From Manis javanica (Eukaryota; Chordata; Mammalia; Pholidota; Manidae): a stretch of DNA of 64,000 bases. Below the pieces are notes generated by a model. The model had not been told where the DNA came from. It made no database searches and saw only the letters and a program-made list of their open reading frames with translations. The stretch's first letter is position 1, and each line of letters opens with the position of its first letter. The stretch is taken from positions 149,411,121-149,475,120 of the forward strand of contig NC_133161.1 in NCBI RefSeq assembly GCF_040802235.1, read 5' to 3'. Of this stretch, positions 20,930 to 32,075 are shown in pieces. Position numbers and translations under genes: made by a program.

Positions 20930-23900
20930 CACGGTGGGCCGCCCATCAGAGCCAGCATGTGCTCACTGCAGGAGTCAGGACACATCTAAGGGGGGCTGGA
21001 GGAGGACGGGAGAGGCGGTCACACAGGAGGCTGATTCCCGGTAGAACCCGAGAAAGGGCATCGTGCTGCCCCGCACCCCAGGCTGAGCCTGGGGGTGCAG
21101 CTGTGTAAATACATGTGGGGAGATCTGAGGGTGCAATGACTTGTGTCCCTTTGCCAGTGAAAGGAAAGCCCCAGGTCCTTGGCCTGCGGGGGAGCAGAGA
21201 ACCAGGTGCATGGGGTCCAGTGAGAGCGGCCAGAGCCCCAAGGTGTTGCTCAGAGAAACACTGTTGACAAAGGAGATGGGGGGGCCCCACAGCAGACACC
21301 CCCAGGCTGAGGTATGAAACCTGGTTGCCCTGCTTGGCAACCCACTGACGGTCAGTGAGGGGATGTAGGGACGTCGAGCCCCCTCAAGTCACCCGCCATT
21401 GACATTCACAGTACAGGTCACCGCTTGGTGGCTGCCCACCCTTCTGCACCCACCTTCTCGCGTCTGAAGGGAAGGCTGCTTGCAGGCTCGGAGGAGGTGG
21501 GACTCCCTGCCTCTGACCACTGCTTCTTGCTCCCCTGAATTCTTCCTGTGCCCTTTCCCCCTGGCGAGTGGGGCCGCCCGCCCGGGAGCCGGCTGACAGG
21601 CCCCTCTGCTCTCCGCCCTTGGGCTTCTCGGCCAGAGTGGCATTTTCACAGGGTGCTTCTCAGGATGAAGGCAACAGGGCTGGGTAGCTTTACCCCAACT
21701 AGGAGATCACCGCGACCTCCCAGTGGGGGGTTAGAGGAGTAGAGGAACACGGCGTCACAGCAGACTAACAGGCGTCCATTCGTCACCTTCTGGAAGCCTG
21801 TTGCAGGGTTGTCATGGAAACGACTCTGTTGTCATGGTAACCCTGGCTGGCCTGGCCGGGGCTCCTTTAGGTTTTAGGCTTATTTACAAGCTGCGGGCTC
21901 AGGCTGGCAGGTCCTCGGGGGCCCCTCCTAGTGATGGAGCCCAGGGAAGGCCTCCAGTGACCTAGGCCTAAGCGAGTCCTTCTCCAAGCAGATGATCCCA
22001 CGTCTGGCTGGCCACTGCAGAAGGCGAGGCCTCTCCCCACTCCGCTAGCCCACACTGACCAGATGCACCCCGCGGGCAGGGGGTGTGTTTGACAATGCCT
22101 GGGCTTGGGTGCGGGCTCTGCTCTTCCGCTTCCACCTCCCCGAGCAGGGGCAGCGATGCCCGTTCTTGGTGTAAACTGTTAGAGTTCAAGAAGACAAGTA
22201 TGTGATGCAAGAGCGGCGACTTTTCAGAAAGGGCCGGACGGTGGGTACCTTAGTTTCACAGGCCGTGGCCTCGTGGCGACCACTCGCCTGTCCCAGCAGG
22301 AGCGGCCAGGGCCCGACCCACCTGGGCGGGACAGGGTTCCTGCGAAGCCTGCACTGCCAGCCCCCAGGCGGCCCCCGAGAGGTCATTGGGGTGAGCGTGC
22401 ATTCTGTGCATGAGCTGCCCATGAATGGATGATTAGTACGGTGGCCACATGGAGTGGACCCCAGCATGGGGCTGGATGTAGGGCAGCCAGGGCAGGGGGA
22501 GGCGTGCACACTGGCTCCAAACTTGGGCTGCCCCAGGCCCATGCCTCTGGGGAGCGTGGAACAGCCAGGACCTGTGTGCTGGGCTGCGGGTCATTGGTGC
22601 TGTCGGCCGGGCCTTTGTCAGAGGCTGGCTGGGGCGGGGGAGAATCCAGGGAGGCCTGACACTCGGCGCTCTGCTTTGAGCTGGCTCTGGGGCGGGGGGG
22701 ACCCAGGGGGGACCCAGGCCCTCCCACAGGGAAGGGGATTTACAGCCCTGCTTTCGTTTCTGAGTTCAGGGGTTCCCAACAAGCAGCGGGTCAGGACATG
22801 CTGAGCTTGCTCAGCCTGAAGAAACCTTGCTGTGGGTGAGCAGGCCCTGGCGACCAGCCTGCTCCCTCGTGCGGCCCGGGGCTGGGCCTTGGAACTGGGA
22901 GGATGCGCCTGTCCTTCGATCGTGGTGGAAGGCCTAGTGATGTTCCCGGCTAGAGGCTGACTGGGCTCAGACCCATACTGACCAGCCACTGTCGGGGGCA
23001 TCATGCGGGTGGTAGAGCTCCTGCTGGTCTGGACAAGCCTCACTGTGACCCTAAGAAAGGGCTTCTCCGCCTGGGGCCTCAGCTGACCTCATCTCCCCTG
23101 CCCTGGCAGCCCTCTGCGAGGTCAGGAGGCGTGGGGAGGCTGACGGGACCTGTGGGGACAGGTGGTGCACCACACAGAGTTCTATTTATGCGGTCTATGT
23201 GATGACACCGTGTTTCCTGCAAGCTCCAGGAGACAGCTGAGCAGCTGTTCCGCGTCGCCCTGTGGTGTCACGGAGGGGGTGCATTTCCCATTCTCACTGC
23301 TGCCCCCTGCCCCGCGGCCTTTCCTCCACCCCTTACTGCCTGCGCCTCACCTGCACGGCCCTTCACCATTTACAAAGCACCTTCAGGGGCCTCCTTTGAT
23401 TTTGTCTCCACAGCAGGCTTGGAGTTTGGCTCTGCAGGTTGGCCTCGCCCAGAGCCAGAGGTGAGGAAATCGCCTGAGGCCAGATGGCCTGACCCTGCGC
23501 CAGGCTCAGGCCACCAGCAGGGGACGGAGCTGGGACCAGGTTGGTGCCCAGCCCCCTGCCCGCCTGCCTGTCGTCTCTGCCTTGGCCTCCTCATGACCTC
23601 TGCAAACTTGCTCCCCTTAAAAAAAAGACTATTCTGGTTGACATCTAGCTTTTCACTGTAATACGAGTATCATGGAATAGTTTGTTTTGGAGTGGTAGTG
23701 GGAAGTAATTAAGAGGGAAAAGATGAAGAGGGTTTTTATTCTAGAAAGCTGCCTTATGTCCCCAGAGCTGAGCCTCCTGTCATCATCATTGGCTCAAAAT
23801 AAATTCCATTTCAAATGTGACTTTTCCCCCAAGCCTTCCACAGACTTGAGCCAGACGGGTTTGAAGGGGAGTGTGAGCTATTATTATCACGGGCTGAGGT

Positions 23901-24879
23901 TCTCCCCACTCACTGTTGGAGGGCGAAAAAGGTGAAAGAATCTTCTCTGGTGGTGGATTTGCACCCAGCCGTCTGCAGGTGTCCACAGCCGCGGCTCGCA
24001 GGCTGCTCCGCTGCGGGGCCCCGCGGGCAACACTGTCTCCCCCTTTGACAGGCTCGCCCAGCCCACCGCCTCTGAAAGAAAGGAGAAGGGGTGACCACAC
24101 AGTGCTCTGGGCCCTTGGTACCTGGGGCCTCCGAGTCTCTGGGGACCCAGACACAGCCCCCACCTCCCCCTGTGCAGGAAGGGAGCCCCTGGATCACCTA
24201 CCTTCCTAAGCAAATGGGAGCCTATAACACAGGCCCTTCAAGATGGTCCCCTTAACAACCAATGAGGTTTGTATCCATTCTACAAGGTGGGTTACATTCT
24301 GTTAGAGTGAACAGTGAATTCCAAGAAACTGTCTAAATAATTTAATTATGTTGGAAGTTTCTGTAGCAAATGTTTTCAGAGAAAAAAAGTCTGAATCTTG
24401 GATATCTTGGATGTCTTTGAGGCCACAGAAGTGTTTTTACTGTAAGGATATTTGCTAGACCGCCGTGTTAGAGGGATAGCCTGGGTCACGATGTCAACAC
24501 GTGCTCTGGCCCACGGAGCTCCACGGGCCCCGCCCCTGCCCCAGACTCCTTCCAAGTCCCCCCAATGCCTGGAGTCAGGAGCTGGATCAGGAGCTGGCCA
24601 GGTGTTCCTCACATCTGGCTGATCGATCAGATTGATTAGCTGGACTTAATTATCCACCAAGGATTCCTGGAGGGCTTCCCATGGGAAGCACCTGCATGGA
24701 TACTGTGACAAATTCCCCAAACGTAAGACAAGGTTGGTGCCCTTGAGGTGTTCACAGTCGGGGCAAAGGAGATGCATGCAGTGCACACTCCCGAACCAAA
24801 TACACAGCTGCACCTGCTTAAGTGCTCACTGTGTGACTCTAAGTGCCATCCAGTCTGTCTGCTGAGTGACCCATCTTTC
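20930..24879. other. Unique GC-rich sequence, no gene seen
   Basis: No exon, RNA gene or large repeat is recognised apart from the X-box pair at 21808-21841. AT-richer, non-repetitive patches lie at 24240-24480 and 24600-24670. The latter has a perfect 12-bp palindrome CTGATCGATCAG (24619-24630) next to ATTGATTAG and TTAATTAT. A short 'ggtgcccttgaggtgttcacagt' scrap at 24734-24757 belongs to the ancient-repeat class seen near 10 kb. Confidence 0.5.
21808..21841. promoter_or_regulatory. Tandem pair of RFX-type X-box motifs
   Basis: GTTGTCATGGAAAC (21808-21821) and GTTGTCATGGTAAC (21828-21841) each fit the near-palindromic X-box bound by RFX factors (GTTRCCATGGYAAC-like). Their starts are exactly 20 bp apart, two helical turns, so two dimers would sit on the same DNA face. 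RFX factors drive ciliary genes and, in the RFX5 complex, MHC class II promoters. No nearby promoter can be named here, so a distal enhancer role is the likelier reading. Confidence 0.6.
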
Positions 24880-25115
24880 TAGGCCCCAGTGGAGACTTAA
24901 GTCGGCCTTCCCTTCCACCCCTACCTTCTCCAGGCCTCAAAGTCCTTTGCATGTATTGTGCAAGTTTTGCTATAGAACCTTATCACTGTGTTATATGTGG
25001 GTTGTCATCTCTGTCCCTTTAAGTGTTTTTGAGCTCCAATGTCCATCTTGCGACTGTTCCTGGCACACAGTCTTAAAGAAATTTTAGAATTGCTTATCAG
25101 ATGCGTGATGTGAGT
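24880..25115 (+). mobile_element. L2 LINE, 3' end, sense
   Basis: 'cttatcactgtgttatatg', 'gggttgtcatctctgtcc', 'gtgtttttgagctcc', then 'gtccatcttg' and 'ctgttcctggcacacagt' follow the L2 3' end (agcacttatcacactgta ... tgtctgtctcc ... tgtgagctcc ... gcctggcacatagt). Confidence 0.7.
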
Positions 25116-25520
25116 TAAGGACTGGGGCTAGAGAACCCTTGGCTGGCTGCCCGTCTGTGCAGGATTCTGTAACACGGTGAGGCGCGCAGGTAAAGGAGCT
25201 GCTCCAGGGGCCTGGAGGTCAGGTCGCGGCACACTCAGCCTACGAACCCCATGGGGAAGGAAATTAGAATCGTGAGGGTTCCTCCTCTGTGCATAACTTT
25301 GGGGTCAGAAAGTCTGGTTTGGAGCAGCTGGAGGTGGAAACAGGCCCTGTTGGGCCCCCGCCTCAGCTTCATCTTTAGGAGAATTGATGTTTGCGTTTTA
25401 CTTTCCTCCAATACGTCCTTAACCCCCAGACACCCTTTGTACTGACCCAAGCTGCGTGATGAGGGGGAGGGGCAGGAGGCGCTGTCGGAGGGTCCTGTCC
25501 TTTGCTTAGTGAGAAACCAT
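25115..25520. other. Unique sequence, no gene seen
   Basis: Non-repetitive, moderately GC-rich. No exon or motif is supported. Confidence 0.5.
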
Positions 25521-25845
25521 CTATTAGAAGCTGACAAATCAATAAAGGCAATTTAAGCCCCTTTCTTGGAGTCGGTGTGACTTACAGGAAGGCAGTGGGG
25601 CAGCGCCCGGGTGGTGCCATGAGCCCCAGGCTCCTTCCCCTCTGCAATTACAGCAAATTTGCCTAATGCACTAAGAGCCGATGAATCACGCTGACTGGTG
25701 ATGGGATGGAGAAGGCGAGAGTGAAGATGTCGGATGCTGGCAGATGCCCTGCTAACCTTGGTTTTAATTAGGTTTGAGTGAATAACAAACAAAACAATCT
25801 TTCATTTGTGACAACCATCCGTAGTGAAACAAAGGCCCCTCGGTG
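25520..25845. promoter_or_regulatory. AT-rich homeodomain/MEIS-motif block (candidate enhancer)
   Basis: The segment is non-repetitive and low in CpG. It has clustered TALE/homeodomain motifs: CTGACAAATCAATAAA (25531-25546, a MEIS-type TGACA followed by AATCAAT), GCAATTTAAG, GCAATTACAGC, GATGAATCACGC and GGTTTTAATTAGG (about 25759-25771). There is no frame of note. As with the block at 10.4 kb, the texture suggests a conserved developmental enhancer. This is inference. Confidence 0.4.
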
Positions 25846-26089
25846 CCTGTTCAAATGAGTGATATCCTGGGTCTGAGGGACACCCATGCAGCTCCTCCCC
25901 TGGACGCCCCATCTCCTGAAGGGCCGGGGCTCTGCTCGGCCACTGGTGGATTCAGACCCATTTTCCCCAAACTGCAGCCCAGGTTAACACCTCTCAAGTG
26001 TCTACTCGCTCCGTGCAGTTGGACAGGAAGCCTGTGTGGTGAGACCCGTTACCATCAATCACAGGGGAAGTCATAGCATTACTGGTCTT

Positions 26090-26595
26090 AAATTTCAGTC
26101 AGAAATTCTATAAAATAACTGGACTAGATTGATCAAAACTCCCAAGGTCCAAAAGATAATGGGACGTTAGGGATTGTTCCAGATTCGAAGTGGTAGAGAC
26201 GCCGTGACCACTGAAGGGTCCCCGTGGCCCGGGGTTTCGTCTGCCGGCACTGCTAGAACAATGGGACAGTCAGGCGACGTCCACGAATCAGCTGAAGTGT
26301 TGTTACGATGCTCACTTCCTCATTCTGGTTGCTGCCCTCTGTAAGAGAATGTCCTTATTTTTAGAAAACTCACCCTGGAGGGATAAAGTGGCATCCTTAT
26401 CTGCCACTTATCTCACATGGTTGCGAAAAAAATGTATCTAGCTAGCTAGCCCTCAGAAGCGACCAAGGGAACATGTCAATGGCGTGTGGGATCTGAGTGA
26501 AGATCACTGGGGAATTCTTTCTGCTAATTTTGCATCTTTCCTAAGCCTGAAACCATGACAAAGTAAAAAGTAATAATAATTTTAAAAAAAGCCAA
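26090..26595 (+). mobile_element. Old L1 LINE, 3' UTR end, sense
   Basis: 'gggattgttccagattcgaag' (26170-26190) matches the L1M 3' UTR segment around 'gaactgttccagatt'. The end, 'ggggaattctttctgctaat', 'tttgcatctttcctaagcc', 'tgaaaccatgacaaagtaaa' and the A-rich tail to 26588, follows the familiar L1M terminus (ttttctgtaagtctgaaat ... aaaataaaaag). Confidence 0.75.
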
Positions 26596-29500
26596 TCGCC
26601 AAAGAGATGGCTTTCCCTCTTTCCAGCCGCCCCCTGTCCAGACCATGGCAGGTTTGTGATTCAAGTGTGTAAATACATGGGAGCTGTGGGACCCGAGGCT
26701 GTGCTCTTGACGATGGCATTCCTTACATGATGAGGTTACATGTTGCACAAGGAGCCACGGACAAAGGACGCGGCCAAGCTCCTCTCTGGCTCCAGCACTC
26801 CAACCTGCTGATTTCATGAAGTAGGGGAAAACCTCTTGCAGTCTAAGGCCTTTAAAACCACCAGGAAGGGCCACCTGCTCTGCTAAGTCCACACCCGGCC
26901 AGCGGCCGCCTCACCCCCTGCGTGGGCACATGTGCAGGGCTTCCCGCCTGGAGCCCGAGGCAGTGATGTTCCCCCTGACCTCAGACGGCCACCCCGCACC
27001 TTCTCCCAGGCTAATCCCGGCTCGGTCCTGCTGAGCTGATGGACTTCTCCAGGTTCCCAGGACTAAGGCTGTGAGAACACACTCAGGTAAGATGCAAAGG
27101 GTTTGTGCAGCCACTCAACACAGCCCCATAGGCAGGAGGATAAACTAGACATGCATTTTCCAACACCAATCTCCAAAACTATAATTCTGGAACAATTTTA
27201 AAAATATGTCCTCCATTATAAAATATCCTTTAAAAAATATTTAACAACCAACTGCCATCAGTTCTGAGTTTCTGTGGATTCAGAGACGAGACCATCTGTC
27301 TGGAATGGCTGTGGCACCGTCACAGATGCTCAACAGGAGGCTGGTGGTGCCTGGCAATGACCCCCGGGTGCTTAGCCCCACGCCGCTGATCAGGGGCCGG
27401 TTCTCCTTAGAGGCGGGAGCTACGAGGCAGATTCTGGTCAAGAAGGGAGCAGTGGGCTCAGGGGGGGTGGGCGGCAAGTGCTCTAGGACATGTATTTTGT
27501 TTTTGTGCAGCAGGCAGCTGTGGCTGAGGGAAGCTGGTTGATCCTTTCTCCTCGTCTTCTCTGTTATCAGAATCCCCAGTTTTGCTTGTAAATAAAACTC
27601 GCCGTCTCCCCAGCCTGTCCTAAACCAAGGTGGCGTGTGCACCAGCTCTGACAGGCTACAAGGAGGCATTTCAGGAAAGCTGTTTTTCCTGATAAAACGT
27701 GGATTCGGCTGGCATCTCCGCCCTCTGCCCCTTGCCCTGCCTATGCCTGGGAAGTGCAGGGCCAGATGGCGGGGCCGTGAGCAGGAGAGCCATCAGCGCT
27801 GGTACGCAGGCTCTGGGGGACCGGGGCTCCTGGCCGCTTCCTGGACTACCTCCAGACACGTCACCCCCCGGGAAAAGCAGCTCCTCGTGGCGAGCTTCTT
27901 GCCACATGCCCTGAACACAGCCCCCGACAGAGACCTGATACCCCCACCCCACCCCAGGCCCCAGCCCTTGTGATTTCCAGTGGCTCTGACTTCACACCCA
28001 GGGCAGGTCACCTGCTCCCAGGGCGTCTCATCCCCTAGGCTACAGCGTTTGATGGCCCCGTAACAGTCTGAAGAATCAGGACTTTGGTCCCCGAGGCACA
28101 GACTCCCTCCCTGTGGATCTGGGGTTATGACGGCCTGGAGTCTGGAACTGTGGCCATGTGTCTGTCACAAGGAAACCTGTTGCAATGGAAGCGACAGCTG
28201 GGGCTGCGCTGCCTCCAAGGGAGGAAGGGGTCGGGTCCTCAGGCCCCCATTTAAGCCCCTATATCCAGCTGTGCCTACGGCAGCCCCGGCCTAGGACATT
28301 CTCCTCCTACAACCAACACACCACCCTGTTCTGTGAACTAGTTAGGGTTTTCTTGGACCAGGTAATATTTGAAAAATCCCTTCAGAGGCCCACAGAGGGT
28401 ACAAGCTGGCTGGGGACAGATTCTTGGCAGCCGCTCTTGGGGTGCCTGGAAAGGGCCTGACGGCTGGTGCCCTGGGGTGTGATTTTTTTAGGAGCAGAAG
28501 GCTTGGTTTAAGTTCTAAGTCTCTGTCAGTATCATTTGTCATCCCAGTTGGACGACCCACATTTTGATGTTTGGGCCCAGGGAGAACCGTTCTGTCAGCT
28601 CTGAAAATGAGACCTGTCTTGGAGAAAAACAGGGGGTCTGTGCTGCTCGGCCTGGGAGAGGGAGCGCAGGCTAATGGAATGTCCTGTGGTGAGTTATCTG
28701 CTCGTCTTTCAGGAAACACAATCACCAGGGACAACACGCACATCCATAAAATCATCTCTGACTCCATCTTAATTCCACAAATGACTGTCAACTGGGTCTG
28801 GAAGGAGTTATCTTCAAACTAAATCTACCTGGCAGGCTGTAGGGCAGGCTTTCCAAGTATACCTCATAAATGGTCCGAGAACGTTCCAAGTGAAATGCCT
28901 TGAGATGCACTTTTTGTGTTGCTTTAACCCGGAGGAGATAAGATAAGAGGGAACAGTGAGGCCCAGACGGCAGGGAAAAGACCATGTGCTATGGACCCAG
29001 GTCTCTTCTGACTTAGTATCTTCTGGGCTGGGCCACCCGGAGAGAGTATGGTGCATTTGCTTTAGCAAAAAATGGGAGCCGTGATCCCTGACAAGCCGTG
29101 CCAGACAGGCCCTGACGTGCTGCAAGTCCCTTCCCTTCTTAAACCATCCTGAGAACAAACTGTGCTTCCGAGGTTAATATGGCCTCTCTTCTGAGCCCAC
29201 CACGTCTTTAGTTCATTGTCTCGGGGTCAGCTCTGAGCCCCAGGAATCCACATGTCCCTGTAGCGTTAGGGTTTTTATCACCTCTTTTGGCCTTTGGGAT
29301 GGCAGAGGTGGCAGCCGATGCGGGCATGGAGTGAGCTGGGCCTTCCCTCCTGTCCCTCCAGCACGGATCCAGGCAGGGACTAACCCCGCTCTCCAGGGCC
29401 ACGTAGAAAAGGCTGGGCTTCTGGAATGACCTGCATAGCTTTCCTCCTCCCAAGCTTTTCTTGGATTTGACCTGTCCCCATCCTCTTCCAGGCCTCTCTG

Positions 29501-29744
29501 CTTTCTGCCTGCCACCGAAGGGCCGGCTGCCGGGGAAGGAAGGGCTCTGACAATCTGGAACCAAACAGGTGATTCTGCCCCTTCCTCCCCACACCTGTCT
29601 GAAGTCCTCATTAATAGACAAGCACGTTGTTCAATTCAACTGGACATCACAAGAGGCTGAGGGTGAGGGCTCCTTTCTCCAACACCTTAGCGACGTGCCT
29701 GGGCCGTCAACAGGGACCTAGCCCTCCCTGCAGGGAGGAGGCCC
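26596..29744. other. Unique sequence, no gene seen
   Basis: Includes an A/T-rich patch at 27165-27260 and an AT-richer, non-repetitive patch at 28720-28960. No exon, RNA gene or recognisable mobile element is supported. Frames are short and domain-free. Confidence 0.5.
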
Positions 29745-29850
29745 CATGTCATAGGTCAGTTACCGGGGCTCAGAGAAGGTGGCACACTGGCCAGGGCCAC
29801 CCAGCTTGTGACAAAGCTGGCCTCTGACTCAGACGTCAGCATGCAAACCC
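29745..29850 (-). mobile_element. MIR SINE, antisense
   Basis: 'ggggctcagagaaggtggc', 'acactggccagggccaccc', 'agcttgtgacaaagctggcc' and 'tctgactcagacgtcagc' are the complement order of MIR (gaggctcagagaggttaag, cttgcccaaggtcacac, agctagtaagtggcagagcc). Confidence 0.75.
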
Positions 29851-30884
29851 TCTCTCTCCTCTGCCAGCCTGTGCCCCCCAGGAACTGTGTGGCCAGAGCA
29901 GTTGGGCCTGTGGGGCACATGGCAGTGTGTGGGGGGACGCTGCTCTGATCAGGCACATGGCCCCTTTCGCACCTGACACTATGGAGGTGCTGTGGGCACA
30001 GGGCGAAATTGTGCTCCCCACCCCACTCTTACCTTCCCGCTCTTGAAAGCAGAGAAAAGAGCATTAGTGCCTTTCTCTCTGACCCAGGTCACAGCTGCAG
30101 AAGGGCACGTGGGATAGAGGCCTGCGGCCCTGCAAATCCTCGGCTGTTTTCCTGGACTTGAGTCACGTCTCTGCTTCAGGAAGGTGTCATTCATTGGGTG
30201 CGAGAAATGAGCAAATGCAAGCCCAGTGTGGTGTGGAGCTCCCCAGAGAAACCGGGCTTCCTGGCCACATCTGCAGGCACGGTGGGCTGGAAGCCCAGAC
30301 AAGGGGAGGTGTCGGAGGGCCTGGGGCTTGAGAGCACTCCCTGGGAGCTCTTAGGGACCAGCTTAGTGCCTCACTGGGCTACAGGCTCTTTGAAAATGCC
30401 CTTAGTTGGATCAGGAAGGTTTTGTCTTCGAATAAGTTTTCTCAAGTTGTAATAGATGTGTGCTTTGAGACCAGCGTTGGGCTCAGTCCCTGGGGCAGTT
30501 GCCCTGTGGAAGTGGACAGAGGTACATGGTGGCAGGAAAGAAATTAAATCCAAGGCTGTTTTTGTGTGCCTGTCCCGGAGGTGGTGGGCCCTGCAAGATA
30601 GCTGGCGTCACGAAGGTGGTGATGCTGTCTGAGAGCCCGTGGGTGACAGAGGCCCCTGCCGCACGGATCCAGTCCTAGCCTGCAGTTCAGCAGGGGCTGC
30701 CCAAGAAGTGCCCGCCTGGGGCTGGAGGTGCTCAGGACTGTCTCCCTCCGTTGTTCCTGGGACATATGCCCAGGCACCGAGGAAGCCTGGCCACAGCTGA
30801 TGAAGACCAGGGGGTCTTGTGCTGGAGCCAGAAACAACCCGCCTCCAGGGTGGCAGGACATAGGTTTTCATTTTTGTATTGTTT
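29851..30884. other. Unique sequence, no gene seen
   Basis: No exon, RNA gene or clear repeat is recognised. Confidence 0.5.
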
Positions 30885-31675
30885 TTATTATGTTTTTTTC
30901 ACTTAAAATTTTTTAAATTAAAAATTGTATATATTTAAGGGGTACAATGTAATGTTTTGATATACATATACATTGTGAATTACAGGTAATTAACGACCAG
31001 CACCTCAGTTACCAGTGTGTGTGTGTGTGCGTGCATGTGTGTGCACACATGTATATGTGTGTATGTTTGTGTGTACATGTGTGTGCATGTGCATGTGTGC
31101 ATGTGTCTACGTATGTGTACGTGCATGCATGTGTGTGTGTGTGCACATGTGGTGAGAACACTTGAGACCCAGTCTCCTGGCTAACCGCGGGTAGGCGCTA
31201 CGGTGCCATTAGCTGTGGGCCCGTCACTATGCACCAGGTCCGGAGCACCCGTCCCACGTGACTGATACTTCACACTCTCTGAGCGACATCTCATGTCCCC
31301 CGCCTCCCCGCACCCACCCCCGGCAGCTCCTGCTCCGCTCTCTGCTTACATGAGTCTGACTTTCTTAGGTTCCACGTGTACAGGGGACCGTACGACTATC
31401 CTTCCATGTCTGGCTCATTTCACTCAGCGTAACATCCTCTAAGTACATCTGTGTTCATGCAAATGGCAGTATTTCCTTCTAATAATAATATTAACTATTA
31501 CAATAATATAAATATTAAAGGAATAAACAGTGGACGCTTAGGTTGTGTCCGTATCTTTCTTGGCTATTGTGAAAAATGCTGCAGTGAACATGGGTGCAGA
31601 CATCTCTGAGATCCTCATCTCATTTCCTTTGGCTACACACCCAGAAGTGGGATAGCAGGGTCATGTGGGTGATAC
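30885..31675 (-). mobile_element. Old L1 LINE, 3' UTR and ORF2 end, antisense
   Basis: On the plus strand: 'attgtatatatttaagggg' and 'gatatacatatacattgtga' (30925-30979), a TG tract, 'gtggtgagaacacttgag' (31148-31165), 'ggctcatttcactcagcgt', 'ctattgtgaaaaatgctgc' (31563-31581) and 'acacccagaagtgggatag' (31637-31655). This is the complement of an L1MA/MB-type 3' end, similar to the one at 1-1250. A small AT-rich insert (31480-31525) replaces part of it. Confidence 0.88.
31013..31150. repeat. TG-rich microsatellite within L1
   Basis: Alternating TG with interspersed CATG and TACG steps. It sits where this L1 family carries its own short GTGTGTG stretch, so it expanded in place. Confidence 0.92.
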
Positions 31676-31814
31676 ACCAACCCAGTTGGAACCTCTCCTT
31701 TGCCAGGTGTGTCTAGGAGTACAGAGACTGGACACTCACCCCAGCTCAGGCTGTTATGCCGGAGGGCCCTGACCTAGAATCCCTGAGGTTGCAGCATGTC
31801 CTGGCCCCAACGCA

Positions 31815-32075
31815 CTGGACTGCTGAGGGACTGTGTGTCTGAAGCAGCGTCCTGGGGTATCCCAGGACCCCTGGCCAGCTGGCTGTCGGTGGAGGCCCGT
31901 GCTGGACTGCTGAGGGACTGTGTGTCTGAAGCAACGTCCTGGGGTATCCCAGGACCCCTGGCCAGCTGGCTGTCGGTGGAGGCCCGTGCTGGACTGCTGA
32001 GGGACTGTGTGTCTGAAGCAGCGTCCTGGGGTATCCCAGGACCCCTGGCCAGCTGGCTGTCGGTGGAGGCCCGTG
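31815..32075. repeat. Minisatellite: three copies of an 87-bp unit
   Basis: Copies start at 31815, 31902 and 31989 with CTGGACTGCTGAGGGACTGT and differ by about one base (g/a in CAGCGTCC versus CAACGTCC), so they were made recently. Because 87 is divisible by three, the frames stay open through all copies on both strands: plus 31796-32281 (161 codons, 29-residue unit) and minus 31746-32183 (145 codons). The translations match no repeat protein that I know. The likeliest origin is replication slippage or unequal exchange in non-coding DNA. Confidence 0.95.
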
